From assembly GCF_006539545.1 (NCBI RefSeq), contig NZ_BJNF01000014.1, positions 1 to 40,228 on the forward strand: a DNA stretch of 40,228 nucleotides, written 5' to 3'. A model generated the notes under the pieces. That model was not told the DNA's origin, made no database searches, and saw only the letters and a program-made list of their open reading frames with translations. Below, in pieces: positions 18,826 to 27,342 of the stretch (position 1 is the stretch's first letter; every line of letters starts with the position of its first letter). The position numbers and the translations under genes are program-made. The stretch is from Nitrobacter winogradskyi (lineage in GTDB: Bacteria > Pseudomonadota > Alphaproteobacteria > Rhizobiales > Xanthobacteraceae).

Positions 18826-19866
18826 ATGATCTATTTATTTCTCTTTGCCGCATCGTTTGTCGCGTTTTCTCTCAGTGTCATTTGTGGCGGCGGCGCCGGA
18901 TTACTGCTGATCCCGCTTCTTGGCTATTATCTTCCGGTCAGCCAGGTGCCGGCGGCGCTGACCCTTGGAACAGCAGCGAGCTCAATCTCCAGAATCTGGA
19001 TATTTTTCAATGCCATCCGTTGGGATATGGCGAGGCTGTTCTTGCCGACGGCGATAGTGGGAGTGGTTCTAGGCGCGAAGCTGCTGAGTTATCTGGAGCC
19101 GATGTATCTAGAATTGTGCATGGGCCTGTTTCTGATCTCCAATCTTCCTTTGCTTTTCAGAAAGCAGAAATCAAAACCTGCCTCATCCGCATTGCTCACT
19201 ATTCCATCATGGCAAATCAGATCGGTCGGCTTTTTAGCTGGCTTCATTTCTGGTCTGACTGGTGCGGTTGGCGTCCTGTTTAACGGGTTCTATTTTCGCT
19301 GTGGTCTGGACAATCAGGAACTCATCGCTACCAGAGCCGCGAACGAAGCCTTCCTCCATGTGCTCAAGCTCTCCCTGTATGCATCACTGGGTTTATTTCA
19401 GCTGAAAACCATAGGCATCGGCTTGCTCGTCGCGCTGGCTGCTGTGCTGTCGTCAGGTTTCATGAAATTCGCCTTGCCGGGAATATCCAGGGGACTGTTC
19501 ATGCGTGCTGGATACGGCGCCATGGTGGTTTCTGGCGTGTTGGTGCTGAACAGCGCGGTGGGTGATATCAAAGTTGCAAACGACCCTGGTCTCCGCGTGA
19601 CCATCGAGGCGAAAGAACTGAACGCCAGATTGACTTGGAATACCTCGATATATTTTGCAGAGGTGAGTTACGACGAAGGCTTGGAGATCGAAAAGGTCGT
19701 TCCGCTGTCATCTCTTTCGCTTGATCGACAACGCCATGTCCGATCCTTGCAGGGCGGCGCTGAAAAAGTCGATGTCGAAAGGGTGTACACTCTGAAAGGT
19801 ATCTCTTATGAAGCCTATTATTTTGACGGTCAGAACCGTTTGATCAACAAGATCAAGTTTGACTGA
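18826..19866 (+). CDS. TSUP (TauE/SafE) family permease with extra C-terminal domain
   Basis: Membrane transporter of 346 residues. Residues 1-250 contain about seven to eight hydrophobic helices in two similar halves, each with a Gly-rich signature: SLSVICGGGAGLLLIPLLGY in the first and GFLAGFISGLTGAVGVLFNG in the second. Family members export sulfite, sulfoacetate or other small anions. The last 95 residues (about 252-346) form a soluble domain with strand-rich segments such as YTLKGISYEAYYFDGQNRLI, which is unusual for the family. Base composition is lower in GC than the genes to the left, so acquisition is likely. The substrate is unknown. Confidence 0.82.
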   Translation: MIYLFLFAASFVAFSLSVICGGGAGLLLIPLLGYYLPVSQVPAALTLGTAASSISRIWIFFNAIRWDMARLFLPTAIVGVVLGAKLLSYLEPMYLELCMGLFLISNLPLLFRKQKSKPASSALLTIPSWQIRSVGFLAGFISGLTGAVGVLFNGFYFRCGLDNQELIATRAANEAFLHVLKLSLYASLGLFQLKTIGIGLLVALAAVLSSGFMKFALPGISRGLFMRAGYGAMVVSGVLVLNSAVGDIKVANDPGLRVTIEAKELNARLTWNTSIYFAEVSYDEGLEIEKVVPLSSLSLDRQRHVRSLQGGAEKVDVERVYTLKGISYEAYYFDGQNRLINKIKFD

Positions 19867-19924
19867 GAACAGCAGCGGCATCGGATAGGGACAATCCAAC
19901 GAGGCGGCCGCCCGATCACCTGCG

Positions 19925-20298
19925 TTATCTCAAAGTTGACGCCTGATGTGGCGGCTGCGTTCCGGCAGCGCCCCGGATCACATCGTTAATGTGCCGTAGA
20001 TGATCGCGTGCGGCGACGATGTCATGCGGCGAGGAGGGGGTGGTGAAGCGTTGTTCAGGAACCGTGCGCTCGATGTACTCGGCGCGGACACGCTCACTCC
20101 GAATATAATCGATCGCAGCATTGCGCGCGCTTTGGGTTCGTCCATTCCATTCTGCTTGCGCTTCCACAAACGCAGAAAGACATCGTGGACGATGTCCGAA
20201 GCCGTCGCGCGACAACCAATGATCCGGCTGACACGGCGCTGTAAACGACCGCTCTCAGCCAGATACAATTCCACGAACTGGGCAGCCGAATCGCTCAT
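19925..20298 (-). pseudogene. frameshifted ECF (FecI-like) sigma factor remnant
   Basis: The pieces of an ECF sigma factor lie in order but in different frames. From 20298 the first frame gives AAQFVELYLAESGRLQRRVS and DIVHDVFLRLWKRKQNG (region 2). A second frame, open from about 20160, gives ARNAAIDYIRSERVRAEYIE. A third gives ALPERSRHIRRQL before a stop near 19930. Region 4 with its HTH is missing. At least two frameshifts and a truncation rule out a working sigma factor. No FecR or TonB partner is seen alongside. Confidence 0.8.
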
Positions 20299-20588
20299 TC
20301 AGACTCGGAGTTTTCGCCAGGCTACGGCCGTTACAGCCGTCCACGGCATTTTTCCGACGCCGCCTCTCAAGCACATCGTACCGCTTCACGGCTTTAGAGA
20401 ACTGAAGTTTTATCGCAATCAGAGTAGTTTAGATCGATTCTAGCAATAAGCCTTCGGCTGCTGCCGGGCGATCCGCTTCAAAGGTCATCTGAGCGAGTTT
20501 CGGCCAAGGCAAGGCGTGGAAAGACGCAGCGATCCAGCTCCCGTTAAATGTGAGAGCAAAGCTCAAGAAAGCAAAGAAGGATACTGCA
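20299..20588. other. spacer without recognised gene
   Basis: No convincing coding frame is seen between the sigma-factor remnant and the short frame at 20589. Confidence 0.4.
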
Positions 20589-20651
20589 ATGGCCGATTCG
20601 CCACGATATAGTCACCACATCCATGGAAGCAAAAGCCCGACGACGGTCTAA
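20589..20651 (+). CDS. possible 20-residue leader peptide (His-rich)
   Basis: A short frame with sequence MADSPRYSHHIHGSKSPTTV, preceded by a good ribosome site (agaagg at 20575-20580, 8 bp from the ATG). Its 3' third is the left arm of a hairpin with a T-run (20631-20680). A short peptide with clustered His codons ending in a terminator is the layout of an attenuator, but no histidine gene follows. It may be chance. Not a recognised family. Confidence 0.35.
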   Translation: MADSPRYSHHIHGSKSPTTV

Positions 20652-20680
20652 AGAATAATCCGTTCGGGAGGGCTTTTTCT
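20631..20680 (+). terminator. intrinsic terminator-like hairpin
   Basis: AAAAGCCC (20631-20638) pairs with GGGCTTTT (20670-20677), and inner CGACGG/CCGTTCG can also pair imperfectly. A T-rich run (tttttctttg) follows. The left arm overlaps the end of the short frame above. Confidence 0.6.
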
Positions 20681-20835
20681 TTGATGGAACGATAGTGAGC
20701 TCCGAGCCGATTAAGGATTGCTCAACTGCTCGTCTGGATCAATTAGGTGTTTATTCCACGCTAGCGCAGGTCCGTTAGGATGCGCACCCGCGCATTAAAA
20801 CTTGAATGCTTTATTCAGAAATCACGGGGTGAGAG

Positions 20836-21225
20836 ATGAACATTACCAAAATCGATAAGACCAAACTTGTCAAAGAAATTCCAGAATATCATCAACTACT
20901 CGTCAGTGAAGCTGATTGGATTGCTCGAACCGCTGACGATGTTCGGCAACTACGAAACACCCCTCCATTTTCGAAACTGTCCGACAAGAACTTTGAGGCG
21001 TTCGTGGACGGCCTGGTTTTTGGGCGGGGCGGGATTGTCGGAGCAACCTATAAGCCGCTGATGAGTGAGTTGACGATCTCCGAGATTTACGATGCGTTCG
21101 CACATTTCGGCATTTCGGTCGATTTGGCGACGAGAACTCTGGAATACAAAGCTACGGGGTCAAGTTGCTCTTTTGATTTTTGGAGTATTTGTTTGAACGA
21201 GACGAAGGAGCCGTTCCCGCGGTAA
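20836..21225 (+). CDS. hypothetical protein with Cys-containing C terminus
   Basis: A 129-residue protein beginning MNITKIDKTKLVKEIPEYHQ, preceded by a gtgagag ribosome site. No family is recognised. The first 70 residues are mixed and charged with a GRGGIVG loop. The C-terminal part ends in SSCSFDFWSICLNETKEP, with two Cys six residues apart in an aromatic stretch, so it could be an exported or modified peptide tail. No maturation enzyme is seen beside it. A perfect hairpin follows at 21231. Confidence 0.7.
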   Translation: MNITKIDKTKLVKEIPEYHQLLVSEADWIARTADDVRQLRNTPPFSKLSDKNFEAFVDGLVFGRGGIVGATYKPLMSELTISEIYDAFAHFGISVDLATRTLEYKATGSSCSFDFWSICLNETKEPFPR

Positions 21226-21230
21226 CAAAA

Positions 21231-21257
21231 CTCCTCCCTGCTAATCGTGGGGAGGAG
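21231..21257 (+). terminator. hairpin after hypothetical gene
   Basis: CTCCTCCC (21231-21238) pairs perfectly with GGGAGGAG (21250-21257), loop 11 nt. It lies 5 bp after the stop codon at 21225. There is no T-tract, so terminator activity is only possible. The rest of the spacer to 21692 shows no supported gene. Confidence 0.4.
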
Positions 21258-21692
21258 GTGCTGGTCCTGCATGCCAGGCGAGAAAGCCAGCTTCCTCCCC
21301 GCTTTTATTGCTCAGAAACCAACCGCCGCGTCACGTCGCTTCCCGCATTATCAGAATGCGCCAGTGCACTCCGGCGGGTTTCCTTCGGTCGGCACCCAGC
21401 CCGGCCTGCGCGGGCATCCCGTACCGGTGCAGACAACGATGTGCCAGGCCTCCACTGATCAGACCCACAGAACATCGTTCCTAAAAGTGGGTCGATGTGA
21501 GCTGTTTTCTTTAGTAGTTTCAAAGGGGAAGAAACCTTGGATCTCCCTAGGGGAAACGCCACGCCGTGCTCAATGCAATTGAAATAACTGAGCTTTTTGT
21601 CGCCTGATTTGTCCGCTGTGTAGCATAAGCCGGCGATGCAGGCGAGTAGAGGGAAGCCACGATTGAATGCATTTGCACGAGCGGAAAGGCTC

Positions 21693-22766
21693 TTACCGAC
21701 CCGTTAGGCCGCCCAAATCGATAACGCGGCAACTCGGTTTCGCTGTTACTGTTGTGCTGCTTTCGTTTGGCGGGAAAGTATTGGCCTCGCAGAAAAATGA
21801 GAGCTGATTGCCGGGTGTATTGATGGATGGAGTTAGCCGATATCCATTCAGGGTTCGCGGTGTGGTGACCAGCAAGAGCCACTCGATGTCAGTTCGAACG
21901 AAACCATTAAGCGTTGCAGGGATGGCCGCCGAGGCCGGCACATCTTGAAAAACCTGACATCGATCTGCAATCCCGTTCGCTTCTCCATAGAAAAGGAACA
22001 GATTCCTAGCACTCGTGAAATAGAAAGCTACCAAGTTGAGACCCATGTAGGCCGGTGAAATTTGCGCGACCGCGAAGCTCGAGTTTTCATCTGTTGAAGT
22101 GAACGCGATAGGTTCTGAGGCTAACAATTCGTAGTCCACGGACTTACCAGACGGCCAATCGTAAAGCATGTCCGAATAGACAGAGTAACGAAAACCGTTG
22201 TTAAAATTGCTCACAATGTTAACGAAGCCTCCAGTAGTAGCGGCCGATCGATCAGCAACTACGTTCCGCATCGTCGAGAACAAATCGCTTGCGGGAGAGT
22301 TCGCAAGGTCATCAGCAAACAATGCAGCATTGATAGCTCGCCCCTGTTGCTGTCTCGGCCGATGCCGCGCTTCATAAGTCCGAAACTTAGAATATGCCCC
22401 TTGATCGCCGATCCACTGCGTTTTCGAAAAGCTGGAGACACGCTTGCCATCAACTATCTTAAGAAGCCTTGCAGGATTCGCGAACGCGACCATGTAATCG
22501 TTTCCGGTGCTTTGGCTCGATTGCTCAAAGAAGGTCACGACTTCATTGAAAGCTGCTCCTAAAGGATACTTGAAAGTAAAATCTTTGAATGCACGACCTG
22601 CTGTGACAGGAGAGTTTGAAAATGAAACGCACACATCGCCCGGAAGCATGCACGACTTGATCACACCATCCTGAAACGGAAGTGCTTGCCCCCCGGGGCC
22701 AGTCAACAGCGTATCCGAAGCAATAGAGACACGCGGTCCGGCGATTCGGCCTACGACCAACGTCAC
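21693..22766 (-). CDS. orphan proteasome/HslV-like Ntn hydrolase (putative)
   Basis: A 357-residue protein starting at GTG 22766 (ggaagg ribosome site). The N terminus MTLVVGRIAGPRVSIASDTL resembles proteasome beta and HslV subunits. If Met is removed, Thr becomes residue 1, Asp falls exactly at position 17 and Lys at 36 (near catalytic Lys33), the three catalytic positions of that fold. The next part, VCVSFSNSPVTAGRAF and DYMVAFANPARLLKIVDGKR, follows the HslV layout. The C-terminal half (about 190-357) has no counterpart in HslV. There is no ATPase partner beside it. Function is unknown; self-processing peptidase activity is an inference. Confidence 0.6.
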   Translation of the reverse strand: MTLVVGRIAGPRVSIASDTLLTGPGGQALPFQDGVIKSCMLPGDVCVSFSNSPVTAGRAFKDFTFKYPLGAAFNEVVTFFEQSSQSTGNDYMVAFANPARLLKIVDGKRVSSFSKTQWIGDQGAYSKFRTYEARHRPRQQQGRAINAALFADDLANSPASDLFSTMRNVVADRSAATTGGFVNIVSNFNNGFRYSVYSDMLYDWPSGKSVDYELLASEPIAFTSTDENSSFAVAQISPAYMGLNLVAFYFTSARNLFLFYGEANGIADRCQVFQDVPASAAIPATLNGFVRTDIEWLLLVTTPRTLNGYRLTPSINTPGNQLSFFCEANTFPPNESSTTVTAKPSCRVIDLGGLTGR

Positions 22767-22829
22767 GATACCGCCTTCCGTTTAGATATGACTGATACGC
22801 TGGATATAGCTCATCACCGCCATCTGTGG

Positions 22830-22871
22830 ACCGCCCTTGTGGACTAAGTTTGTGTAGCAGGGCGGTTTCTT
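22830..22871 (+). terminator. hairpin with T-tract, no assigned transcript
   Basis: ACCGCCCT (22830-22837) pairs with AGGGCGGT (22859-22866), followed by ttctt. On the plus strand it looks like an intrinsic terminator, yet no plus-strand gene precedes it. It lies 64 bp upstream of the Ntn-hydrolase start. It could end a short unannotated RNA. Confidence 0.45.
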
Positions 22872-23274
22872 AAGCTTATGATCGCTCAGAGATTTCAGCT
22901 TATCAATGGCTTAGGTTTGAGCTGGCGCTCCCTAGGGGGCCGTAATACAGAAGTCAATTCAGATAATTAGATACAAGTGGGACAAGGCGACGTTCCATGG
23001 GATCACTATGCGTTTCTATACAGTTGTCTCACGTGATTTAGCCATGATCAGAATTGTGGCTGCAATCGCACCTGCGTTGCCTTAGTCGCTTCGCGCGGGG
23101 GCACCATACTGTGCCCGCGGTTGGGAAAGGCTCTTGCGGGGCAGGAAGAGGGCCGATCGATCGGATCGATGCCAGCAACGTTGATTTCGATCGCGCATTT
23201 CGCCACCGGCCAACTTACAAAGCCCGATCACATCTGCGCTTCGGGGCCTTTTCGCAAAGGCTAGTAGATCAGTC
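22872..23274. other. spacer without supported gene
   Basis: The open frames here are short, lack ribosome sites and look non-coding on both strands. Confidence 0.35.
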
Positions 23275-23580
23275 TTATTTTGGAAGGGACATTGCAACGG
23301 CCCGGATAAACGGCACTTCGCCCATAGCCTGCTCTTTCGGATGGCCAGCCTTTATCAAAAGCACAGGAACCATCGAAATGACGTGTAAGGCTTGCTTTTG
23401 ATACCGGGCATTACTCATAAAGATACCGAAAATTTTGGTTGGATCTCGCTCTGGTGAATCCGCGAGATACTCGCAAATTTCGGCTGCGCACTTTCGATTG
23501 AGAGGGTCGGCGTTTCGCTTGCCGTTAATTATGAGATAACTGCCTACTGCCACGGCTACGATACCGAGAATAATCTCCAT
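23275..23580 (-). CDS. hypothetical membrane-anchored protein
   Basis: A 101-residue protein with one N-terminal hydrophobic helix (MEIILGIVAVAVGSYLIING) and a soluble tail containing CAAEICEYLADSPERDPTKI. The start at 23580 is chosen because the helix begins there; the frame is open to 23613. It lies 57 bp after the small gene 23638-23835 and may share its transcript. Family unknown. Confidence 0.6.
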   Translation of the reverse strand: MEIILGIVAVAVGSYLIINGKRNADPLNRKCAAEICEYLADSPERDPTKIFGIFMSNARYQKQALHVISMVPVLLIKAGHPKEQAMGEVPFIRAVAMSLPK

Positions 23581-23637
23581 CAACAGACCCCGTGTTCCTC
23601 GAACGACTGGCAAGAGCAGATAACTCAGAAAATAGTC

Positions 23638-23835
23638 TTACCTTCCAAAAAGCCGCGCTAAAAGTCCGCGAGCACGAGGCCGGCTGAGTTTCGCTACTAA
23701 TAATCGGTCATACTCGTCGGCGACGGCTTTGAGGGAGATGTGTCCAGCCCGCTGTTCCGCTATCGCCATAAGCTTCGCGTCGGTCGGTATGTCAGACCTC
23801 GCAAGTCTATGAATGCTCTCTTCCCACTGTTTCAT
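23638..23835 (-). CDS. hypothetical small protein
   Basis: A 65-residue, charged, probably helical protein (MKQWEESIHRLARSDIPTDA) ending in the basic segment RPRARGLLARLFGR. Likely cotranscribed with the membrane protein that follows. No family is recognised. Confidence 0.5.
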   Translation of the reverse strand: MKQWEESIHRLARSDIPTDAKLMAIAEQRAGHISLKAVADEYDRLLVAKLSRPRARGLLARLFGR

Positions 23836-23997
23836 TCTTCAACGTATCCCATCGCACTGCCTCCCTTTGTCAGACGTGAATAAGACGCAGCCAGATGATC
23901 CGCTGCTATCGCCACTGAAGCCAGTTCAGGGATGGGGCCGACCGTGCCGCTATACACTGGCGCTACCGGCATTCGCTCAAGTTCAATACCGGATGCA

Positions 23998-25431
23998 CTA
24001 TGCAGGTTTCAATAGTCCCATGCGAGCACAATGCGCGATCTCGCTCATCAAATCGCCAGTTCCGAAGATTAAGCTGCCTACTGGAGCGCTCGCAATTCTT
24101 AAGTCGCGAGTGCGTTCGCAAAGAAACGTGAACTGGTCGATCGACAGCCACCAGGACGCGCCGATGTATCGCTTAAGAAAATTCTCGAACTTACCACCGT
24201 CCTGTTCCGCAAGAAATGTAATGCCGTCGACGACGCTCCTGAGCTTCTTATTGACTCTATCGACGTCAGCTTGATGCTTACCGTTGACTGTGACGAAGGT
24301 CGCGCCCCAGAGCCCCACAAGAAATGCGCGGATAAACATCCGATCCTGCATAGAACCATGGTCGGTCATTGTGATGGCCAGTCGCTGAATACGGCGCCCA
24401 TTCAGCGCGAGATTCTGTCCATTTAAAAAGCGGATCCCACCGGCGCGGAGCTGACTTTCGTGCCGATTGATCTGTATCAGCGGCGCCAAGAATGCTGAAG
24501 CGAGGTCTACGGCGGCCGAGAGGACGTTGCCAGCGCGGGCGTCATTTGTGAGTTGCTTCTTCTTGCACTCAACAAAGAAAATGTGCTCATCGGACTCATC
24601 TGCAAGGTCAATTTCGAGCGGTGCGCGTCTATGGCTCTGGCCCGCAGGCCGATATGCTCGTGCAAAATAAGCAGGCGGATGCCCGGTAAGTTGCACTGCT
24701 TCGGCAGCCATATGCTCAAGGGCTTTACCCATACGATTTTCGAGATCATCAACTTCGGCGTCCCGCAATAGCTTGTAGATGCGCTCAAAGAGGGCACGTG
24801 CGGCCATACCTCGCGGAGGCAAAGCGTAAAGTTCACCGGATATCTTGAAGAGAGGAAAGTATGGGCTATTCCGGTGTGGCGTGTCGATTGGAAGCGCGTA
24901 TCCTTTGTTTAATTTAGTAAGAGGAATTGCCAATAGCTCAAACAATTCGACTACGCGAGCAGTTGAAAGCGCGTAAGTTGAATACTCCGACGGATGCGTG
25001 ATCGTCAGAGCCGATATTTGTGAATTCTTGATCAGTAACAAACCAAGCGTTTCCCATTCCTCGCGTGAAGCATGAGGAAAAACACAGCCTGCTTTTTCTA
25101 GGTTTTTTAGCCAAGATGAAAAAACTTGGCTCGCGACCTTCGGCTGCCATTGTTGGAATCCGAATAGTTCATCGTAAAGAATACGGTCCAAAATACTTCG
25201 ATAAAAGTTGGAAGAGGTCAAAATCATGCCGTCGAAAGTAGAATAAGTTTCGAAGTCGAAAATTGCCGACATATCACGTGCAAGATCTGTTAAATCCTTT
25301 ATATCCTTCTCGGGATCACTTGATCCTGGCGATGCACCAAAATGCTTCCATGCGATGTTGTAAAGAAAATGCCACGGAATGCTTGGCCTTCGTCTGTTCG
25401 GAAGCTGACTCACTGTTCGACCGTAGAGCAA
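23998..25431 (-). CDS. PD-(D/E)xK nuclease-like protein
   Basis: A 477-residue protein read from TTG 25431. Residues 235-295 fit a restriction-endonuclease-like fold: motif I Glu239 in GKALEHMAAEAVQ, motif II Asp275 in APLEIDLADES and motif III Glu288-x-Lys290 in FFVECKKKQL. The flanking regions (1-230 and 310-477) are helical and unrecognised. The gene begins 8 bp after the TGA of the 206-residue gene in another frame. A GAAGG ribosome site overlaps that junction, and the frame also remains open upstream to the shared T-run. So it is either a second gene of a pair or the continuation of one protein. Defence or DNA repair is plausible; function unproven. Confidence 0.75.
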   Translation of the reverse strand: MLYGRTVSQLPNRRRPSIPWHFLYNIAWKHFGASPGSSDPEKDIKDLTDLARDMSAIFDFETYSTFDGMILTSSNFYRSILDRILYDELFGFQQWQPKVASQVFSSWLKNLEKAGCVFPHASREEWETLGLLLIKNSQISALTITHPSEYSTYALSTARVVELFELLAIPLTKLNKGYALPIDTPHRNSPYFPLFKISGELYALPPRGMAARALFERIYKLLRDAEVDDLENRMGKALEHMAAEAVQLTGHPPAYFARAYRPAGQSHRRAPLEIDLADESDEHIFFVECKKKQLTNDARAGNVLSAAVDLASAFLAPLIQINRHESQLRAGGIRFLNGQNLALNGRRIQRLAITMTDHGSMQDRMFIRAFLVGLWGATFVTVNGKHQADVDRVNKKLRSVVDGITFLAEQDGGKFENFLKRYIGASWWLSIDQFTFLCERTRDLRIASAPVGSLIFGTGDLMSEIAHCARMGLLKPA

Positions 25432-25438
25432 CGAGCCT

Positions 25439-26059
25439 TCAAAAAATACGCTTATTCACCTCAAACCATTTTAAGGTTGCATCGATAACCTGCCGGCCGC
25501 CGATGTGCTTTATGCGCCTTTCAATGTCCGCGCATATCGGGCCTAAATCAGTGGTACTAATATCCACGCCTAATGCATTTAGAGTGACGATAAATCCTTG
25601 GGTTTCCAGTCGCTTGCAAGCCTCGCCTACGGCGACTGTCCGGTCGTCAGAATGGCGTTCGTAGCCTGAGAAATGTAGGATACGGCGAGTTTCCGCGATA
25701 GCATGAGACCATGATGCTACATCTTTAAAGTCGGCGATGGCTTTGATCGCCGGATCGGCACGGAAGATGTCGATTATTTCACAGAGCACATCATATTTTT
25801 CGCGTGTGACTCGTTGTAATGCAACGGCGATTCCGACCGGGCGCTTCAAGCTAAAAAGTGCTGAAAGAAGAAGACCGTTTGTGCAAGCGAGACCCGAACG
25901 AACTCGTTCTTTCATTCGTTCGATCTCGCCATTGCGCGACCATACTGAATCATCGGGCGACGGGCTCAATACAGGTTCTTCTGGAATTGGTTCGTTCCAA
26001 CCAGGTTGATCGAAATAGAGATCAAGGCTTCTCTCATGAAGTTGAGACATCATCCTCAT
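25439..26059 (-). CDS. hypothetical partner of the nuclease-like protein
   Basis: A 206-residue acidic protein of unknown family. The N terminus (MRMMSQLHERSLDLYFDQPG) is followed by a Pro-rich acidic linker and a mainly helical body ending KWFEVNKRIF. The final codons read AUU UUU UGA in RNA, and a +1 slip over the U-run would carry translation straight into the next frame (EGSLLYGRTV). Alternatively translation stops and restarts at TTG 25431. In-frame ATGs at 26059, 26053 and 26050 compete; none has a clear ribosome site. Confidence 0.65.
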   Translation of the reverse strand: MRMMSQLHERSLDLYFDQPGWNEPIPEEPVLSPSPDDSVWSRNGEIERMKERVRSGLACTNGLLLSALFSLKRPVGIAVALQRVTREKYDVLCEIIDIFRADPAIKAIADFKDVASWSHAIAETRRILHFSGYERHSDDRTVAVGEACKRLETQGFIVTLNALGVDISTTDLGPICADIERRIKHIGGRQVIDATLKWFEVNKRIF

Positions 26060-26206
26060 CGTTTCTGCTTGCCATGTTATGGTCGCATCACATTCGCTGT
26101 GGACGACTTTCCTTAAATATGGCTGGGAATTATAGATGCGCCGTTACGTGCTGGTGCCGGGCCCAGATGTTCGAACCGCGGTGCGCAACCAAGCGGAGGA
26201 TCAACT

Positions 26207-26485
26207 ATGGGTTTCTTTGGGTCAATCAGGAGGATGATGAAGCTGAACAAAGACCCAAACCAGCAGCAGCTTGCTCGGCTATTTATTCTTGCGGGTAGTA
26301 GTACACCCCAAGAAGCTGTACGTGTGGCTGCAGTGATTGCCGAGTTTGTGAGTGATAATGGATGGTCATCAATCGAAGCAGAGGACCGATTAGCTCACGC
26401 CATGTCCCTTGTGAGGGTTCAAGCGCCGAAGGTCGTCCATGAAAACGCAGTGCAGGTCTGGCGTACGCTAGTCGGGCTGGACTAA
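26207..26485 (+). CDS. hypothetical protein
   Basis: A 92-residue, probably all-helical protein (MGFFGSIRRMMKLNKDPNQQ). A good ribosome site (cggagga) lies 6 bp before the ATG. The segment TPQEAVRVAAVIAEFVSDNG suggests amphipathic helices. No signal peptide or family is recognised. It is divergent from the nuclease pair. Confidence 0.7.
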   Translation: MGFFGSIRRMMKLNKDPNQQQLARLFILAGSSTPQEAVRVAAVIAEFVSDNGWSSIEAEDRLAHAMSLVRVQAPKVVHENAVQVWRTLVGLD

Positions 26486-26525
26486 ACTTGGTGCGACTGC
26501 ATGGGAAGCGATGAAACTTAGGGGT

Positions 26526-26864
26526 TCACTGCGCAAATATCTTTTTCGAGATGCAACGGTTCTTAAGCTCCGCCTTCATTGCGTCAAGTCCGGCACTAGC
26601 CGGTTGTGAGTATGCAAAATCAATTACTTCTTTGACCATTCTGATCGCAGTGGGATCAGTCATCCCTTTCATCTGTTCTTCAGCTTGCGCTCGTGACATG
26701 CCTCCAATACGTACCGCCAAGGTCGGGGATGACGCTTCGCTCATTGCGTGGCAATAGGATCGCAGATCTTTAAACGTGGTTTCTTGAGAGAGAGAAGGGG
26801 TGGCGAGGCTCGCCAAAATGGTTGTTGCAATCGCGATATCCCTCACGATTATCCTCCGGCGCAT
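26526..26864 (-). CDS. hypothetical secreted protein
   Basis: A 112-residue protein with a Sec-type signal peptide (MRRRIIVRDIAIATTILASL, cleavage likely after SLS near residue 26). The mature part is helical with two Cys (SYCHAM and NRCISK), possibly a disulfide. No family is recognised. Probably periplasmic. Confidence 0.65.
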   Translation of the reverse strand: MRRRIIVRDIAIATTILASLATPSLSQETTFKDLRSYCHAMSEASSPTLAVRIGGMSRAQAEEQMKGMTDPTAIRMVKEVIDFAYSQPASAGLDAMKAELKNRCISKKIFAQ

Positions 26865-26899
26865 TCAAATCTCTGCATAAATCTTCGCGGGCTTGGCCG

Positions 26900-27118
26900 T
26901 TACCATCCCGTTACGTCACTGATATCAAACCGGAAGTGCCTCTTGGAGAACACTCGCGAAGCTTCTCGCTTAGCTTTGTGAGCTTCCTTGCTGAAGTTTG
27001 GATTTTCCCCGAAGTCATTCTCCGCCCACTCCTGTTTAAGCTGTTCCCAATGCCAGTCGCTCCAACAGTTGACGGTGAATTCTAAGACGTCATACTTCCG
27101 AGGGCCGTCATTGATCAT
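26900..27118 (-). CDS. hypothetical small protein
   Basis: A 72-residue protein rich in Trp, Phe and charged residues (VNCWSDWHWEQLKQEWAEND). Composition fits a real protein better than a chance frame, but no ribosome site or family is convincing. Confidence 0.4.
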   Translation of the reverse strand: MINDGPRKYDVLEFTVNCWSDWHWEQLKQEWAENDFGENPNFSKEAHKAKREASRVFSKRHFRFDISDVTGW

Positions 27119-27342
27119 TCTCTGCGTATCTCGCTTTATTTCAATGCCCGAAAATTTGAAATCCTGGGCCGAAATATAATCAGCTCCTCATAAACGATTT
27201 TCTGAGCGATTTTATATTCTAGGGATACAAAGTCTCCAACGGCCCGCGGTTGGGCCGCGAGATCTTTAACACCTGGCGAGTTTCTGGAGATACGTAGCGC
27301 GGTCGCTCATCTGAATGGGGACTACATTCGCGGTCATCTTCC

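Noticed and set aside
21180-21582. Two overlapping plus-strand frames after the 129-residue gene
   Set aside because: They cross a hairpin, lack ribosome sites and are Arg/Ser/Pro-rich like random frames.
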